Positions 43,362 to 53,002 of a stretch of 64,000 nt of DNA are shown piece after piece (position 1 is the stretch's first letter; each line of letters starts with the position of its first letter). The DNA lies in NCBI RefSeq assembly GCF_019550795.1, contig NZ_CP080545.1, positions 2,251,501 to 2,315,500 on the forward strand, given 5' to 3'. The notes under the pieces were generated by a model. It saw only the letters and a program-made list of their open reading frames with translations. It was not told the DNA's origin and did not search any database. Source of the stretch: Paenibacillus sp. sptzw28. GTDB lineage: Bacteria > Bacillota > Bacilli > Paenibacillales > Paenibacillaceae. The position numbers and the translations under genes were made by a program.

Positions 43362-43395
43362 GAAGCACCGGCCTTTAGAGTCGGTGCTTCTTTTA
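43362..43395 (+). terminator. Terminator of the family 5 ABC operon
   Basis: GAAGCACCG (43362-43370) and CGGTGCTTC (43382-43390), an exact 9-base stem, followed by TTTTAT. Confidence 0.8.
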
Positions 43396-43516
43396 TGTTG
43401 GATTCTATTTTCCATAAAGTATTGACGGGTTGAATTGGAGCGCCTATTATTTAATATTAGTATTATGTATTGAATGAATCTATTAATTTCTAATCAGGAG
43501 AGCGAGGGCTTTAAGA

Positions 43517-45007
43517 ATGGCAAATCGTGTTACGATTAATGCGGATATCGCAAAAGGGAAGATCAACCGCAACATTTACGGTCATTTCTCCGAACATTTG
43601 GGCCGCTGCATTTATGAAGGAATTTGGGTCGGAGAAGATTCACCTATCCCGAACACGAACGGCATCCGCAACGATGTGGTGGACGCGCTTAAAAAAATTA
43701 AAATTCCGGTTCTCAGATGGCCGGGCGGCTGCTTCGCCGATGAATATCATTGGAAGGACGGAGTCGGACCGAGGGAAGAACGAAAGCGGATGATCAACAC
43801 GCATTGGGGCGGCGTCGTTGAAAATAATCATTTCGGTACGCATGAGTTTCTGATGCTCTGCGAAATGCTTGAGTGTGAGCCTTACATTTCCGGTAATGTC
43901 GGCAGCGGTACTGTGCAGGAGATGTCGGAATGGGTCGAATATATGACATTTGACGGCGTTTCCCCAATGGCCGAATGGCGGCAAAAGAACGGTCGCGAAA
44001 AGCCGTGGAGCGTTAAATATTTTGGCGTCGGCAATGAAAACTGGGGCTGCGGAGGCAACATGCGTCCGGAGTATTATGCGGATCTGTACCGGCGCTTTCA
44101 GACTTACGTACGCAATTACGGTGATAACCGGATTCATAAGATCGCATGCGGACCGAACGTCGACGATTACGGGTGGATGGAAACGGTAATGCGTGAAGCG
44201 CACAGGTTTATGGATTCCATCAGCCTGCATTATTATACCATTCCCGGCGACTGGTCGAATAAAGGCTCTTCTACCGATTTTACCGACAACGAATGGTTTG
44301 GGACATTGAAGAAGGCTCTATGGATGGATGAACTGATTTCGAAGCATTCGACGATTATGGACAAGTACGATCCGAACAAAAGGGTTGGTCTTATCGTGGA
44401 TGAATGGGGAACGTGGTTCGATGCGGAGCCGGGCACCAATCCCGGGTTTTTGTATCAGCAGAACACGATCCGCGATGCTCTGGTAGCGGGAATTACGCTT
44501 AATATTTTCCATCAGCATTGCGACCGTGTTCAAATGGCGAACATTGCGCAAGTCATTAATGTGCTGCAGTCCGTCATCCTGACCGAAGGGGAGAAAATGA
44601 TTCTTACGCCAACTTATCATGTGTTCGACATGTATAAGGTGCATCAGGATGCTGAACTTCTCAGTACGGATTGGGTCGTCGCCGATTATGAGCACGACGG
44701 GAACCGGATTCCACAGGTTTCTGTGTCCGCATCCAAGGATAGCGAAGGCAGGATTCATATCAGCCTGTGTAATTTGAGCCATGAGTCCGGAGCGGACGTT
44801 CAAATCGATCTGCGCGGACTGGCCGGACAGAAAACGACAGTTACAGGGACGGAGCTGTCTTCTCAAGCGACGAATGCCCATAATACTTTTGAACGGCCTG
44901 ACGCCGTCAGCCCGTCTGAGTTCAAAGCGTTTTCACTAGAAGGCTCAAGCATCCGCGCGCAGCTTTCACCGATGTCCGTTACCGTGCTTGAGGTAATTGC
45001 GGGATAA
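43517..45007 (+). CDS. abfA: Alpha-L-arabinofuranosidase (GH51)
   Basis: 496 residues. [20 protein letters not shown] near residue 70 and the acid/base Glu174 in [10 protein letters not shown], with the nucleophile Glu in IVDEWGTWF near 294, are the GH51 signatures. It removes terminal arabinofuranosyl groups from arabinan or arabinoxylan oligomers and, lacking a signal peptide, acts inside the cell. It lies between the ABC operon and the ArsR-type regulator, separated by terminators. ATG 43517 follows CAGGAGAGCGAGG at about 9 bases. Confidence 0.92.
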   Translation: MANRVTINADIAKGKINRNIYGHFSEHLGRCIYEGIWVGEDSPIPNTNGIRNDVVDALKKIKIPVLRWPGGCFADEYHWKDGVGPREERKRMINTHWGGVVENNHFGTHEFLMLCEMLECEPYISGNVGSGTVQEMSEWVEYMTFDGVSPMAEWRQKNGREKPWSVKYFGVGNENWGCGGNMRPEYYADLYRRFQTYVRNYGDNRIHKIACGPNVDDYGWMETVMREAHRFMDSISLHYYTIPGDWSNKGSSTDFTDNEWFGTLKKALWMDELISKHSTIMDKYDPNKRVGLIVDEWGTWFDAEPGTNPGFLYQQNTIRDALVAGITLNIFHQHCDRVQMANIAQVINVLQSVILTEGEKMILTPTYHVFDMYKVHQDAELLSTDWVVADYEHDGNRIPQVSVSASKDSEGRIHISLCNLSHESGADVQIDLRGLAGQKTTVTGTELSSQATNAHNTFERPDAVSPSEFKAFSLEGSSIRAQLSPMSVTVLEVIAG

Positions 45008-45029
45008 TTGAATTAATATCGAACAAGAA

Positions 45030-45068
45030 GGGCGTTCCGCTTGCATATCGTCTGCATGCGGAACGCCC
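45030..45068. terminator. Bidirectional terminator
   Basis: Perfect 11-base stem GGGCGTTCCGC/GCGGAACGCCC between the convergent arabinofuranosidase and regulator genes; inner TGCAT repeats enlarge the loop. Confidence 0.8.
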
Positions 45069-45085
45069 TATTCAGTTAAGACGGC

Positions 45086-46000
45086 TTATTTTTCCGCCTT
45101 CGTGTAATACAGCTTGAATACGAGATCCTGATTGTAGTTGCCGAAGCCGGAGCCGAATAAGGTGACTCCGCCAACATGCTCGGCATCGTCAAGTACCGAG
45201 ATCCGGAAGGTCCACTGGCTGTTACGAATATCAATCTGATCGAGCGTTACCTCGGAGATTTTCAAACCATCCATAAACGTGCCGTCTTTTCTGATAATCA
45301 ACCGTTTCAATAGACCATACTGGTTCACGTCGTCCAGCCACCATGCAGGGTTCAGCCTGCCTTTCCCCCCGAAATCGCCTGGGCTTGTCCACATGCCGAT
45401 ATTGATGTCGTTAAAGAAGAAGGTTATGTCGGATGGCCAGTTGTTGTTCGTATTCGGGGCTTCCGATGAGATTTCCATTGAAATCTCGAGCTCTTCCGGT
45501 ATTTCGCTCGTCATTATAAAGTTGGGGAGTTTGTACTCGACAAAGCCTTCGCCGAACCAAAGGATTTTTGCATCCAGCCTCTCCGGAGAGAGAAAGTACC
45601 GGGGGTCGTCAAAAATGCCGATAATTTTCTCGCGGGTGCAAATTCCGCATGTTGGTTTGATGAGCAGATCCGTAAAGTGGCCGATCGATACATCGGTTCT
45701 CCTGAGCTCGCGTTGAACATGATCCTTTATCGGAAATGCGATCTCCAGATGATCGATATTAAGCGAGCACACCTTTTGCGCGGCCCCGCCTTTGCCCGGC
45801 GTCATCTCTGATCGGATAATGTCGGCCTTCTCAAGCTTCTTAACGTGCATGGTCATGATAGCGCTGCTTAGATTCAATGCTTCGGCCAGCTCCCGGATAT
45901 TCATGGATTTCTGTGAAAGCAGATGGATGATCTGTATTCGAACGTTGCTGGACAGCGCTTCGAATACGGCCAGGTTGTCTATGCTCAAATCGATTTTCAA
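45086..46000 (-). CDS. ArsR-type winged-helix regulator with large C-terminal domain
   Basis: I choose TTG 46000, preceded by GGAGG at 8 bases. 304 residues. The N-terminal 85 residues form a winged helix of ArsR type (EALSSNVRIQIIHLLSQKSM, NIRELAEALNLSSAIMTMHV, KKLEKADIIRSEM). The rest has PTCGICTREKIIGIFDDPRY and a beta-sandwich-like region (FFFNDINIGMWTSPGDFGGK, WWLDDVNQYGLL), reminiscent of sugar-sensing regulators near arabinofuranosidase genes in Paenibacillus. It likely responds to arabinose-type sugars and controls neighbours; inference. Confidence 0.75.
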   Translation of the reverse strand: MKIDLSIDNLAVFEALSSNVRIQIIHLLSQKSMNIRELAEALNLSSAIMTMHVKKLEKADIIRSEMTPGKGGAAQKVCSLNIDHLEIAFPIKDHVQRELRRTDVSIGHFTDLLIKPTCGICTREKIIGIFDDPRYFLSPERLDAKILWFGEGFVEYKLPNFIMTSEIPEELEISMEISSEAPNTNNNWPSDITFFFNDINIGMWTSPGDFGGKGRLNPAWWLDDVNQYGLLKRLIIRKDGTFMDGLKISEVTLDQIDIRNSQWTFRISVLDDAEHVGGVTLFGSGFGNYNQDLVFKLYYTKAEK

Positions 46001-46681
46001 ACAGATTCCTCCGTATAAATTTATTAACAATAATGTTATTAATAAAAACGTTTATAACAGTAATATACATGATTTAATAGAACACCACAAGAACCATAGT
46101 GTCAAGAAAGGAATAGTGATTCATGTTTTTATTGACAATTAGGCACTTAAAGGGTAGCGTAAGTGTTAATGATTCATATATAAGTTAAACTTTAACTATT
46201 ACCGTAACTAACAATTTGAAAGGGCTTACATGAAGGTGAGGATCACGGGATCCACGCGGCGGATTATCGGGGGCACCTTGTTAATGAAACCGATTTCAAG
46301 AAAGCGACATCAGTCGACAGCTATTTGAATATCCCTATAATTTGGGGCTTAGGAGCTATTTCTTCTTTACCAAAACAAGGAAAGAAGGAGAAGCAGTACG
46401 GATCGATATAAAAAAAATAGATTGAGTATAAAACTGGTTATTGACGAATTGAAGCGTTGTCATTATTATTAACACATAAATAAATTAATTAATATAAATG
46501 GTACTTACGTTTTATCTGTTGATCGCGCAGTGAATCGAGACAATTTTTAAATCGTTTGTGGAAGCGTATTCATTACATGATAACCCATGTAGTGAATGAG
46601 GTAAAGGAGGTGGGCTATGAAGATTTAATCAGCAGCATTCTCAAGACTTGCGAAATGAACAGACAATATAGGAGGGTTAAC
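46001..46681. other. Long intergenic region with a coding-like remnant (46220-46411)
   Basis: This 681-base gap separates the divergent regulator gene and the SBP operon. It is AT-rich with several partial palindromes. On the plus strand, frame 46220-46411 reads GLHEGEDHGIHAADYRGHLV then NETDFKKATSVDSYLNIPII and WGLGAISSLPK without a start codon or ribosome site, so it looks like a gene remnant; I do not recognise its family. Elsewhere I see no gene. Confidence 0.4.
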
Positions 46682-48091
46682 ATGAAAAAACCGTTAAGCA
46701 TTACAATTACGCTTCTTCTCGCATTAGTTTTGGTTATTTCCGGCTGTGCAAGCGGAAGCGGCAGCAAAACTGCGAATACGCCTGAGGCTGATAAACCGGC
46801 GAATGCGGCAGAAACGACCGAAAATAAAACCGAAGGAAATTCCCCGGCAAACGCTCCGGTTGAGGACGCAAAAGTTGAATTTGCAGCCAGCAATGCTACC
46901 GGTGAAGTTACCATATGGACGTTCGTATCGCAGCTTAAAGAAGTCGGCGATGAGTTCAATAAACAATTTCCAAATATTAAAGTAAAAGTGGTTGATATGG
47001 GCTGGGCGGTGCATGATAAGCTCGCAACGACACTGGCAGCCGGCACAGGCGCTCCGGATCTTGCCATCATCGAACAGGGTCAGTTCCCGAGATATGTAAC
47101 CGGCGGAGTCCTGGAGGATCTGCTTCAGCAGCCATACGATGCGGGAAGATTTCAAAATGATGTATCGGAATATAACTGGAACCGCTGGAAATCCGTTGAC
47201 GGAACCAAACTGCTCGGTATGCCGTGGGACGTAACGCCTGGTGTGCTTTACTACCGCGCCGATATTTATGAGCAGCTTGGACTTCCAAGCGATCCGGAAG
47301 AATTGGGCGAATATTTGCAAGACCCCGAGAACGTGCTGACCGTAGCTCAGACGCTAAAAGCGGACGGTAAATACTTCATGGAGTGGGGAGACGGACCTGT
47401 ACACTGGGGCGGCGACGCTATCGGCTATTTCGGCAATGATTTGAGCTGGCTACGCAATAATGAAAATCTTGCTCAGCTGCTCGATGTCACCAAACGCGGG
47501 GAGCAGCTCAAGTGGGCTCCTTATGAAGGCTGGGGCAGCGATAAAGGGAAACAAATGGTTAAGAAAGGCGAGCTGACAGGAACGGTCATCGGTTCGTGGG
47601 GAGCGCGCGAGCTCGAAAAAACGTTCCCTGACTTGAAAGGCAAATGGAGAGCGGCGAAAATGCCGTTCGGACTTGCAGTAGGTATGGGCGGATCCAGCTT
47701 CGTAATGCCGTCGCAAAGCAAAAACAAACAAGCAGCTTGGGCATTCATGGAATGGGCTACGAGATCGGAAGATGCCTGGAAAATTTGGACGAAATATTCG
47801 ATCCAGCCGGGTTGGAAGAATATCCAGAACCTCGATTGGTATATCGGCCACAAGAATGAATACCTTGGCGGGCAAGAAGACTACAAGCTGTATCAGGAAC
47901 TTGAAGCCAATATTCCGAGCAGAACATTGAATCCGCTTGACGGCAAAGCTTGGCCGATCTGGCTGGAAGGCGTGCAGAAAGCAATCAAGAAAAACCTTGA
48001 CTCCAAAGCAATCCTCCAGGAAATCCAGGAAAATATCGAGAACAAGCTGAAGCCTGATATCGAAAAATTGAGAAAAGAGATGGCTAAATAA
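46682..48091 (+). CDS. Family 1 extracellular solute-binding protein, first of a ten-gene operon
   Basis: ATG 46682 lies behind AGGAGGG; an earlier frame start at 46556 lacks a ribosome site. 469 residues. Lipobox VISGC at residues 18-22, then an Ala/Glu-rich linker, then the SBP_bac_1 core: VTIWTFVSQLKEVGDEFNKQ, AAGTGAPDLAIIEQGQFPRY, PGVLYYRADIYEQLGLPSDP and SSFVMPSQSKNKQAAWAFME. It delivers an oligosaccharide to the permeases downstream. An exact hairpin follows at 48107. Confidence 0.88.
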   Translation: MKKPLSITITLLLALVLVISGCASGSGSKTANTPEADKPANAAETTENKTEGNSPANAPVEDAKVEFAASNATGEVTIWTFVSQLKEVGDEFNKQFPNIKVKVVDMGWAVHDKLATTLAAGTGAPDLAIIEQGQFPRYVTGGVLEDLLQQPYDAGRFQNDVSEYNWNRWKSVDGTKLLGMPWDVTPGVLYYRADIYEQLGLPSDPEELGEYLQDPENVLTVAQTLKADGKYFMEWGDGPVHWGGDAIGYFGNDLSWLRNNENLAQLLDVTKRGEQLKWAPYEGWGSDKGKQMVKKGELTGTVIGSWGARELEKTFPDLKGKWRAAKMPFGLAVGMGGSSFVMPSQSKNKQAAWAFMEWATRSEDAWKIWTKYSIQPGWKNIQNLDWYIGHKNEYLGGQEDYKLYQELEANIPSRTLNPLDGKAWPIWLEGVQKAIKKNLDSKAILQEIQENIENKLKPDIEKLRKEMAK

Positions 48092-48106
48092 ATATCCGTC
48101 ATTTCA

Positions 48107-48132
48107 ATTCGCCCCCTTCCAAGGGGGCGAAT
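48107..48132 (+). promoter_or_regulatory. Intercistronic hairpin after the SBP gene
   Basis: ATTCGCCCCCTT and AAGGGGGCGAAT, perfect 12-base arms with a two-base loop and no long T-run after it. In ABC operons such hairpins stabilise the upstream SBP mRNA or attenuate readthrough into the permease genes. Confidence 0.7.
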
Positions 48133-48173
48133 GATTATTCAAAGCCGGTAATTAAGATAGGGGGTACTTCCTC

Positions 48174-51170
48174 GTGCTAAGATTCATGCGCAAGTACACG
48201 GTAAGCATCATCGTTGTACTTGTTTTAACGATATCGCTGACGTTGTGGAACCAATCCAGGGGCTTCGACGATACGGTTATGGCCAGTATTCCCAAGTACA
48301 AGGATGTAGACATGAAATCGATTCTGGCTGACGATGACATCCAAAGCAAGCTCGAGCCTTCTTACTTCGATTATTATAAAGCGCATAACGATGAGGGTGT
48401 CAAAGATACCGAGGGATTTAAGCTTTCGGTCCGCTCCACTGATTATTCCGCAGTCAGCAAGACGGGAACGCGCATCGAATCAGGTCTTGAAGGCCAAGCA
48501 GGTTCAACTTTGGCATTAATTGACGAAGACAGCTGGGCAGACTATACCATCGAAGTTCCGCAGGACGGATACTACCAGATGGGAATGAGCTATTATACGT
48601 TGCCGGGCAAAAGGTCTTCCATCGTGAGAAGTGTGCAAATTGACGGCGAATATCCATTCTTTCAGGCTAAAAAGATCGAATTCGGGCGGATGTGGCGCGA
48701 GTCCGGCAAAACCTGGTTTGACAACCAGGGTAACGAATTCAATCCGAGCAGGAAGGAAGTTAACGGATGGCAATATAGAGATTTTCGGGATTCGGAAGGA
48801 AAGGTCGGCGAACCGTTTCGTTTCTTCATGACGAAAGGGAAGCATACTGTGCGGATTAATGTGATTCGCGAACCGGCAGCTATAGGCGAGCTGTCCGTAT
48901 TTTCTCCAGTTCATCTGCCTTCCTATGCGGAAGTTGAAAAGGAGTACAAAGAGAAGGGCTACACGGAAGCCGCTGACAAAGTGATCAAAATTCAGGCGGA
49001 AACGGCGGCTCTGCGCTCGGACCCGACGCTTAAGCGGGTTGAAGACCGCGAGCCGATCACCGAGCCATTCAATAAAGACGCCTCGGCCCTTAACGCTTTC
49101 GGCGGTCCAGGCTGGCGCAACGGGGGTCAGTGGGCCCAGTGGGAGTTCGAGGTTCCGGAAAGCGGCCTATACCGGATCGGCATGCGTTTCGGACAGTGGT
49201 TCCTGAACGGCATTCCAGTTCAGCGGACGGTGATGATTGATGGAAAAATCCCGTTTAAAGAAATGAACGAAGTGCTGTTTCCTTACAAGCCGGAATGGCA
49301 AATTAAAAAACTGGGCGACGATAAGCCTTACTTATTTTATTTGGAAAAAGGCAAACATACCCTGCGCATGGAAGTACAGATCGGGTCGCTCGGACCGATT
49401 CTGGAATCGATAACGGATGCTGCGCATAAGATATCGCTGCTCAGCCGTGAAATTCTGCAAATTACCGGGACGAACCCGGATCCGAACGCGGATTGGAAGC
49501 TGGAGAAGAACATTACGAATCTGGTTCCGAGACTCCATGTTCTGGCGCAGGATTTGGACGGTGCGATCCATAAGCTGTATGACCTAGGAGTTCCCAAAGG
49601 CAGCTCCGAAGTGAGCTCGCTGTATGAAGGGCGCGACAAAATATTAAGCATGGCAGCGGACACGACGACTATTCCCGCCAGAATGACGTCGTTGACCGAT
49701 CTTCAATCGGCTCTAGGTATATGGGTCAACGGTTTAAGCAAGCAGAGTTTAGTGCTTGATTATTTGATCATCCAGTCCTCTGAGCAATCGTGGCCCCCTG
49801 CTCATGCGCCTTGGTATGTGAGGGCGGGGACAAGTCTCTATGATCTGGCGCATTCCTTCACGAAGAACTACAGCGGTGTCGGGAACGTCTATGCCGATGA
49901 AGAGGTTCTCGATGTTTGGGTTGCCCGTGGAAGAGACTGGGTTGACATCATCAAACAGATGATCGATGAAGATTTTACTCCTGAAACGGGAATTAAAGTT
50001 AATGTGAATGTCGTTCCTGCGGGACAAATGCAGACATTGCTGCTTGCCAATACGGCGGGACTGGCTCCGGATGCCGCACTTGGTGTGGAAGGCGAAGTGC
50101 CGATCGATTTCGCGGTACGGAACGCGCTTGTAAACTTGAAGAATTTCCCTGATTACCAAGAGGTTGCCGATCGGTTCAGGCCGGGAGCACTTATCCCGTA
50201 CAAGTATAACGGCGGCGATTATGCTCTGCCGGAGAATCAGAACTTCTACATGCTTTTCTACCGGAAAGATATTATGGAACAGCTTGGGATCACGGAGGAT
50301 AAAATTCCTCAGACGTGGCAGGATGTTATGGATTTGATTCCGCTGCTGCAGCAGAACGGAATGGATTTCTATTACCCGCACGCGCCCAATAATCCGAATA
50401 TGGCGATCAATGAATTCGCTCCCTTCCTGTTCCAGCAAGGCGGCAGCTTTTACAAGGGAAATGGGAAGCTGTCCGACCTGGATTCGCCTGAATCGATGGA
50501 AGCGATGAAAATGTGGACCGGATTATTTACAAACTATAAAATCCAGAAGCAAGCCGATTTCTACAACCGGTTCCGCTCGGGAGAGATGCCGATCGGCGTG
50601 GCGGATTATTCGACCTATATTTTGCTGTCAACCGCAGCTCCCGAATTAACCGGATGGTGGGGAATGCAGCCAATGCCGGGTATCAAGCAGTCCGACGGGC
50701 AAATCAACCGTTCCACAGGCGGGCTTGCTCAAACGGGGATTATTTTCAAGAGCTCCAAGAAGCAGGATCAAGCGTGGAAGTTTCTGAAATGGTGGACCAG
50801 CGCCGATTCTCAGGAAAGGTTCGGTTCCGAGCTGGAGTCGCTTCTGGGCGTGGAAGCGCGTTGGAACACCGCAAACATCGAAGCGCTCAAACGATTGCCT
50901 TGGAATAAATCCGATCTTGATGCGATTATGAAGCAATGGGAGTGGTTCCAAGAGCGTGAGGTCGTGCTCGGGGGCTATTATACGACGCGATATATCGCCA
51001 ATATGTGGAACGAAATCGTCCTGAACGGAAAAATTCCGCGTGAAGCTGTCGAGAGCGGTGTCAAGGAAATCGACAAGGAGCTTCGCAAGAAGCGGGAAGA
51101 ATTCGGATTGGATGAAAAAACGACGGCAAACAATCAAGAGGGTAAAAAGGAGGTGGCAAGCGATGAGTGA
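48174..51170 (+). CDS. Giant solute-binding fusion: membrane anchor, two beta-sandwich modules, family 1 SBP
   Basis: GTG 48174 follows AGGGGG. 998 residues. A hydrophobic anchor (about 8-27) is followed by two related beta-sandwich modules: the first about residues 115-245 (WADYTIEVPQDGYYQMGMSY, PFRFFMTKGKHTVRINV), the second about 325-415 (QWEFEVPESGLYRIGMRFGQ, PYLFYLEKGKHTLRMEVQIG). Then a helical linker (about 425-560), and from about 580 a full SBP domain (VLDVWVARGRDWVDIIKQMI, LPENQNFYMLFYRKDIMEQL). The modules look like carbohydrate-binding domains, so the protein may capture polysaccharide at the surface. Stop overlaps the next start. Confidence 0.8.
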   Translation: MLRFMRKYTVSIIVVLVLTISLTLWNQSRGFDDTVMASIPKYKDVDMKSILADDDIQSKLEPSYFDYYKAHNDEGVKDTEGFKLSVRSTDYSAVSKTGTRIESGLEGQAGSTLALIDEDSWADYTIEVPQDGYYQMGMSYYTLPGKRSSIVRSVQIDGEYPFFQAKKIEFGRMWRESGKTWFDNQGNEFNPSRKEVNGWQYRDFRDSEGKVGEPFRFFMTKGKHTVRINVIREPAAIGELSVFSPVHLPSYAEVEKEYKEKGYTEAADKVIKIQAETAALRSDPTLKRVEDREPITEPFNKDASALNAFGGPGWRNGGQWAQWEFEVPESGLYRIGMRFGQWFLNGIPVQRTVMIDGKIPFKEMNEVLFPYKPEWQIKKLGDDKPYLFYLEKGKHTLRMEVQIGSLGPILESITDAAHKISLLSREILQITGTNPDPNADWKLEKNITNLVPRLHVLAQDLDGAIHKLYDLGVPKGSSEVSSLYEGRDKILSMAADTTTIPARMTSLTDLQSALGIWVNGLSKQSLVLDYLIIQSSEQSWPPAHAPWYVRAGTSLYDLAHSFTKNYSGVGNVYADEEVLDVWVARGRDWVDIIKQMIDEDFTPETGIKVNVNVVPAGQMQTLLLANTAGLAPDAALGVEGEVPIDFAVRNALVNLKNFPDYQEVADRFRPGALIPYKYNGGDYALPENQNFYMLFYRKDIMEQLGITEDKIPQTWQDVMDLIPLLQQNGMDFYYPHAPNNPNMAINEFAPFLFQQGGSFYKGNGKLSDLDSPESMEAMKMWTGLFTNYKIQKQADFYNRFRSGEMPIGVADYSTYILLSTAAPELTGWWGMQPMPGIKQSDGQINRSTGGLAQTGIIFKSSKKQDQAWKFLKWWTSADSQERFGSELESLLGVEARWNTANIEALKRLPWNKSDLDAIMKQWEWFQEREVVLGGYYTTRYIANMWNEIVLNGKIPREAVESGVKEIDKELRKKREEFGLDEKTTANNQEGKKEVASDE

Positions 51171-52122
51171 CCATAGCAGCGCAGTTGTTGTGAAGCAGCA
51201 GCCGGCACGTGCTCTCGAAGTGGGGAAAATGGCCAAGCTGTGGATCGACATCAAACGGAACAGGGTTTCCTACTACTTCCTTGCCCCGTTCCTCATCTTG
51301 TTCACGTTGTTTACGATTATACCGATACTCACTTCGGTCGCGCTTAGCTTCACCTACTACAACATTCTTGAGGCGCCGCGGTTTATCGGTTTGTCGAACT
51401 ACAAATTATTGTTCGTCGACGACGACATCTTTCTTAAGGCGATCGGCATTACGCTGAAATTCGCGTTTATCACCGGTCCCCTCGGCTATGTGCTTGCTTT
51501 TCTGCTCGCATGGCTGATCAGCCAGATTCCGGTTAAATACCGGTTTTTCTATACGCTTTGCTTCTATACGCCTTCGATAACAAGTGCCGTAGCGATGTCA
51601 GTCGTGTGGTTGTATCTGTTCGCGGGGGACCGCAAAGGGCTGCTCAATCATTATTTGATGAAGCTCGGCATTCTGGATGAACCGTACTTGTTTTTGCAAA
51701 ACATTCATTCGATCGTGCCGGTCATCATTATTGTATCGCTCTGGATGAGCATGGGCGTCGGTTTTCTCGCCTTCCTTGCCGGACTGCAGAATGTGCCCAA
51801 AGACCTGTACGAAGCCGGTTCGATAGACGGGATCAAATACCGCTGGCAGCAGCTGATATTCATCACCATCCCTTCCGTAAAGCCGCAGCTGCTGTTCGGC
51901 GCGGTTATGCAGGTCGTCTTCTCGCTGCAGGTGTTTGACGTCAGCGTGCAGCTGGTCGGCTTGCCAAGTCCGCTGTACGCCGGTCATACGATTCTCGCCC
52001 ATCTTTTCGATTACGCCTTTATCCGGTTCGAAATGGGCTATGCTTCCGCGATCGCCGTCGTACTGTTTTGCCTTATGCTCGGATTGAACCGTCTTATTTT
52101 CAAATGGCTCGGGAGGGATTAA
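51163..52122 (+). CDS. Sugar ABC permease, MalF/UgpA type (pair 1)
   Basis: ATG 51163 overlaps the previous stop (ATGAGTGA), translationally coupled; GGAGGTGG is upstream. 319 residues with six helices after a cytoplasmic N-terminus; the EAA loop is DLYEAGSIDGIKYRWQQLIF near 226. Pairs with the next permease. Confidence 0.88.
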   Translation: MSDHSSAVVVKQQPARALEVGKMAKLWIDIKRNRVSYYFLAPFLILFTLFTIIPILTSVALSFTYYNILEAPRFIGLSNYKLLFVDDDIFLKAIGITLKFAFITGPLGYVLAFLLAWLISQIPVKYRFFYTLCFYTPSITSAVAMSVVWLYLFAGDRKGLLNHYLMKLGILDEPYLFLQNIHSIVPVIIIVSLWMSMGVGFLAFLAGLQNVPKDLYEAGSIDGIKYRWQQLIFITIPSVKPQLLFGAVMQVVFSLQVFDVSVQLVGLPSPLYAGHTILAHLFDYAFIRFEMGYASAIAVVLFCLMLGLNRLIFKWLGRD

Positions 52123-52125
52123 CGG

Positions 52126-52989
52126 ATGGCTGGCATGGTAAAAGGAAGAAGGGTAGATTGGGGAGACGTATCCCTGTACACGTTTTTGACGGTATTGGGA
52201 CTTGTCATGCTTGCTCCTTTGGTCTACATGGCTTCGACCGCAATAAAGCCGGTAAGCGAGCTGTTTCTATTCCCGCCCCGTTTTTTTGTGGTCAATCCGA
52301 CGCTCATTAACTTTCGCGATTTGCTGCTTATTACTGGAACGTCCTTTGTTCCGTTTTCGAGGTATATTTTCAACAGCGTCGTTGTAACACTCGGCATCGT
52401 GATCTTTGGGGTTCTGATTTCCGCGATGGCGGCTTATCCGCTTGCCAAGCACGAAATGCCCTTTAAGAAATGGATTTTCAGCATGGTGGTAACGGCTTTA
52501 ATGTTCTCGCCGATGGTTCTGCAAATTCCGCAGTATTTGATTATCAGCAAGATCGGACTCATGAACACCTATTTTGCAATGATCCTGCCTTATCTGGCCG
52601 CTCCGATCGGCATGTTTCTGATGACGCAGTTTCTGAGGCAAATTCCGGATGCCCTGCTCGAAGCCGCCCGTATGGACGGGGCTTCGGAATGGAAAGTTTT
52701 CTTCACGGTGATCATGCCCATGTTGAAGCCGGCAATCTCGACTTTCGCCTTGTTCAGCTTCATTCAGGCGTGGAACGATCCCTATCCCGCGATGGTGTAT
52801 ACCACGCACGAGGATATGAAATCACTGCCGCTTGCGATTCAGACAATCAGCGGCGGCGCAGGGGTCATTGCACGGGTTGGCACATTGGCGGCAGCGAGCT
52901 TCCTGATGATCATTCCGACCATTATCGTATTTGTCATTACACAGCGGATGGTGCTGCAGACGATGGCCCACTCGGGACTGAAAGAGTAG
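52126..52989 (+). CDS. Sugar ABC permease, MalG/UgpE type (pair 1)
   Basis: ATG 52126 lies 3 bases after the preceding stop, with GGGAGGGATT upstream. 287 residues, six helices, EAA loop LLEAARMDGASEWKVFFTVI near 177. Together with the previous gene, it forms the first channel; no ATPase gene is present in the operon, so a shared MsmX-type ATPase elsewhere must energise it. Confidence 0.88.
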   Translation: MAGMVKGRRVDWGDVSLYTFLTVLGLVMLAPLVYMASTAIKPVSELFLFPPRFFVVNPTLINFRDLLLITGTSFVPFSRYIFNSVVVTLGIVIFGVLISAMAAYPLAKHEMPFKKWIFSMVVTALMFSPMVLQIPQYLIISKIGLMNTYFAMILPYLAAPIGMFLMTQFLRQIPDALLEAARMDGASEWKVFFTVIMPMLKPAISTFALFSFIQAWNDPYPAMVYTTHEDMKSLPLAIQTISGGAGVIARVGTLAAASFLMIIPTIIVFVITQRMVLQTMAHSGLKE

Positions 52990-53002
52990 GGGGTGAACCA
53001 TT

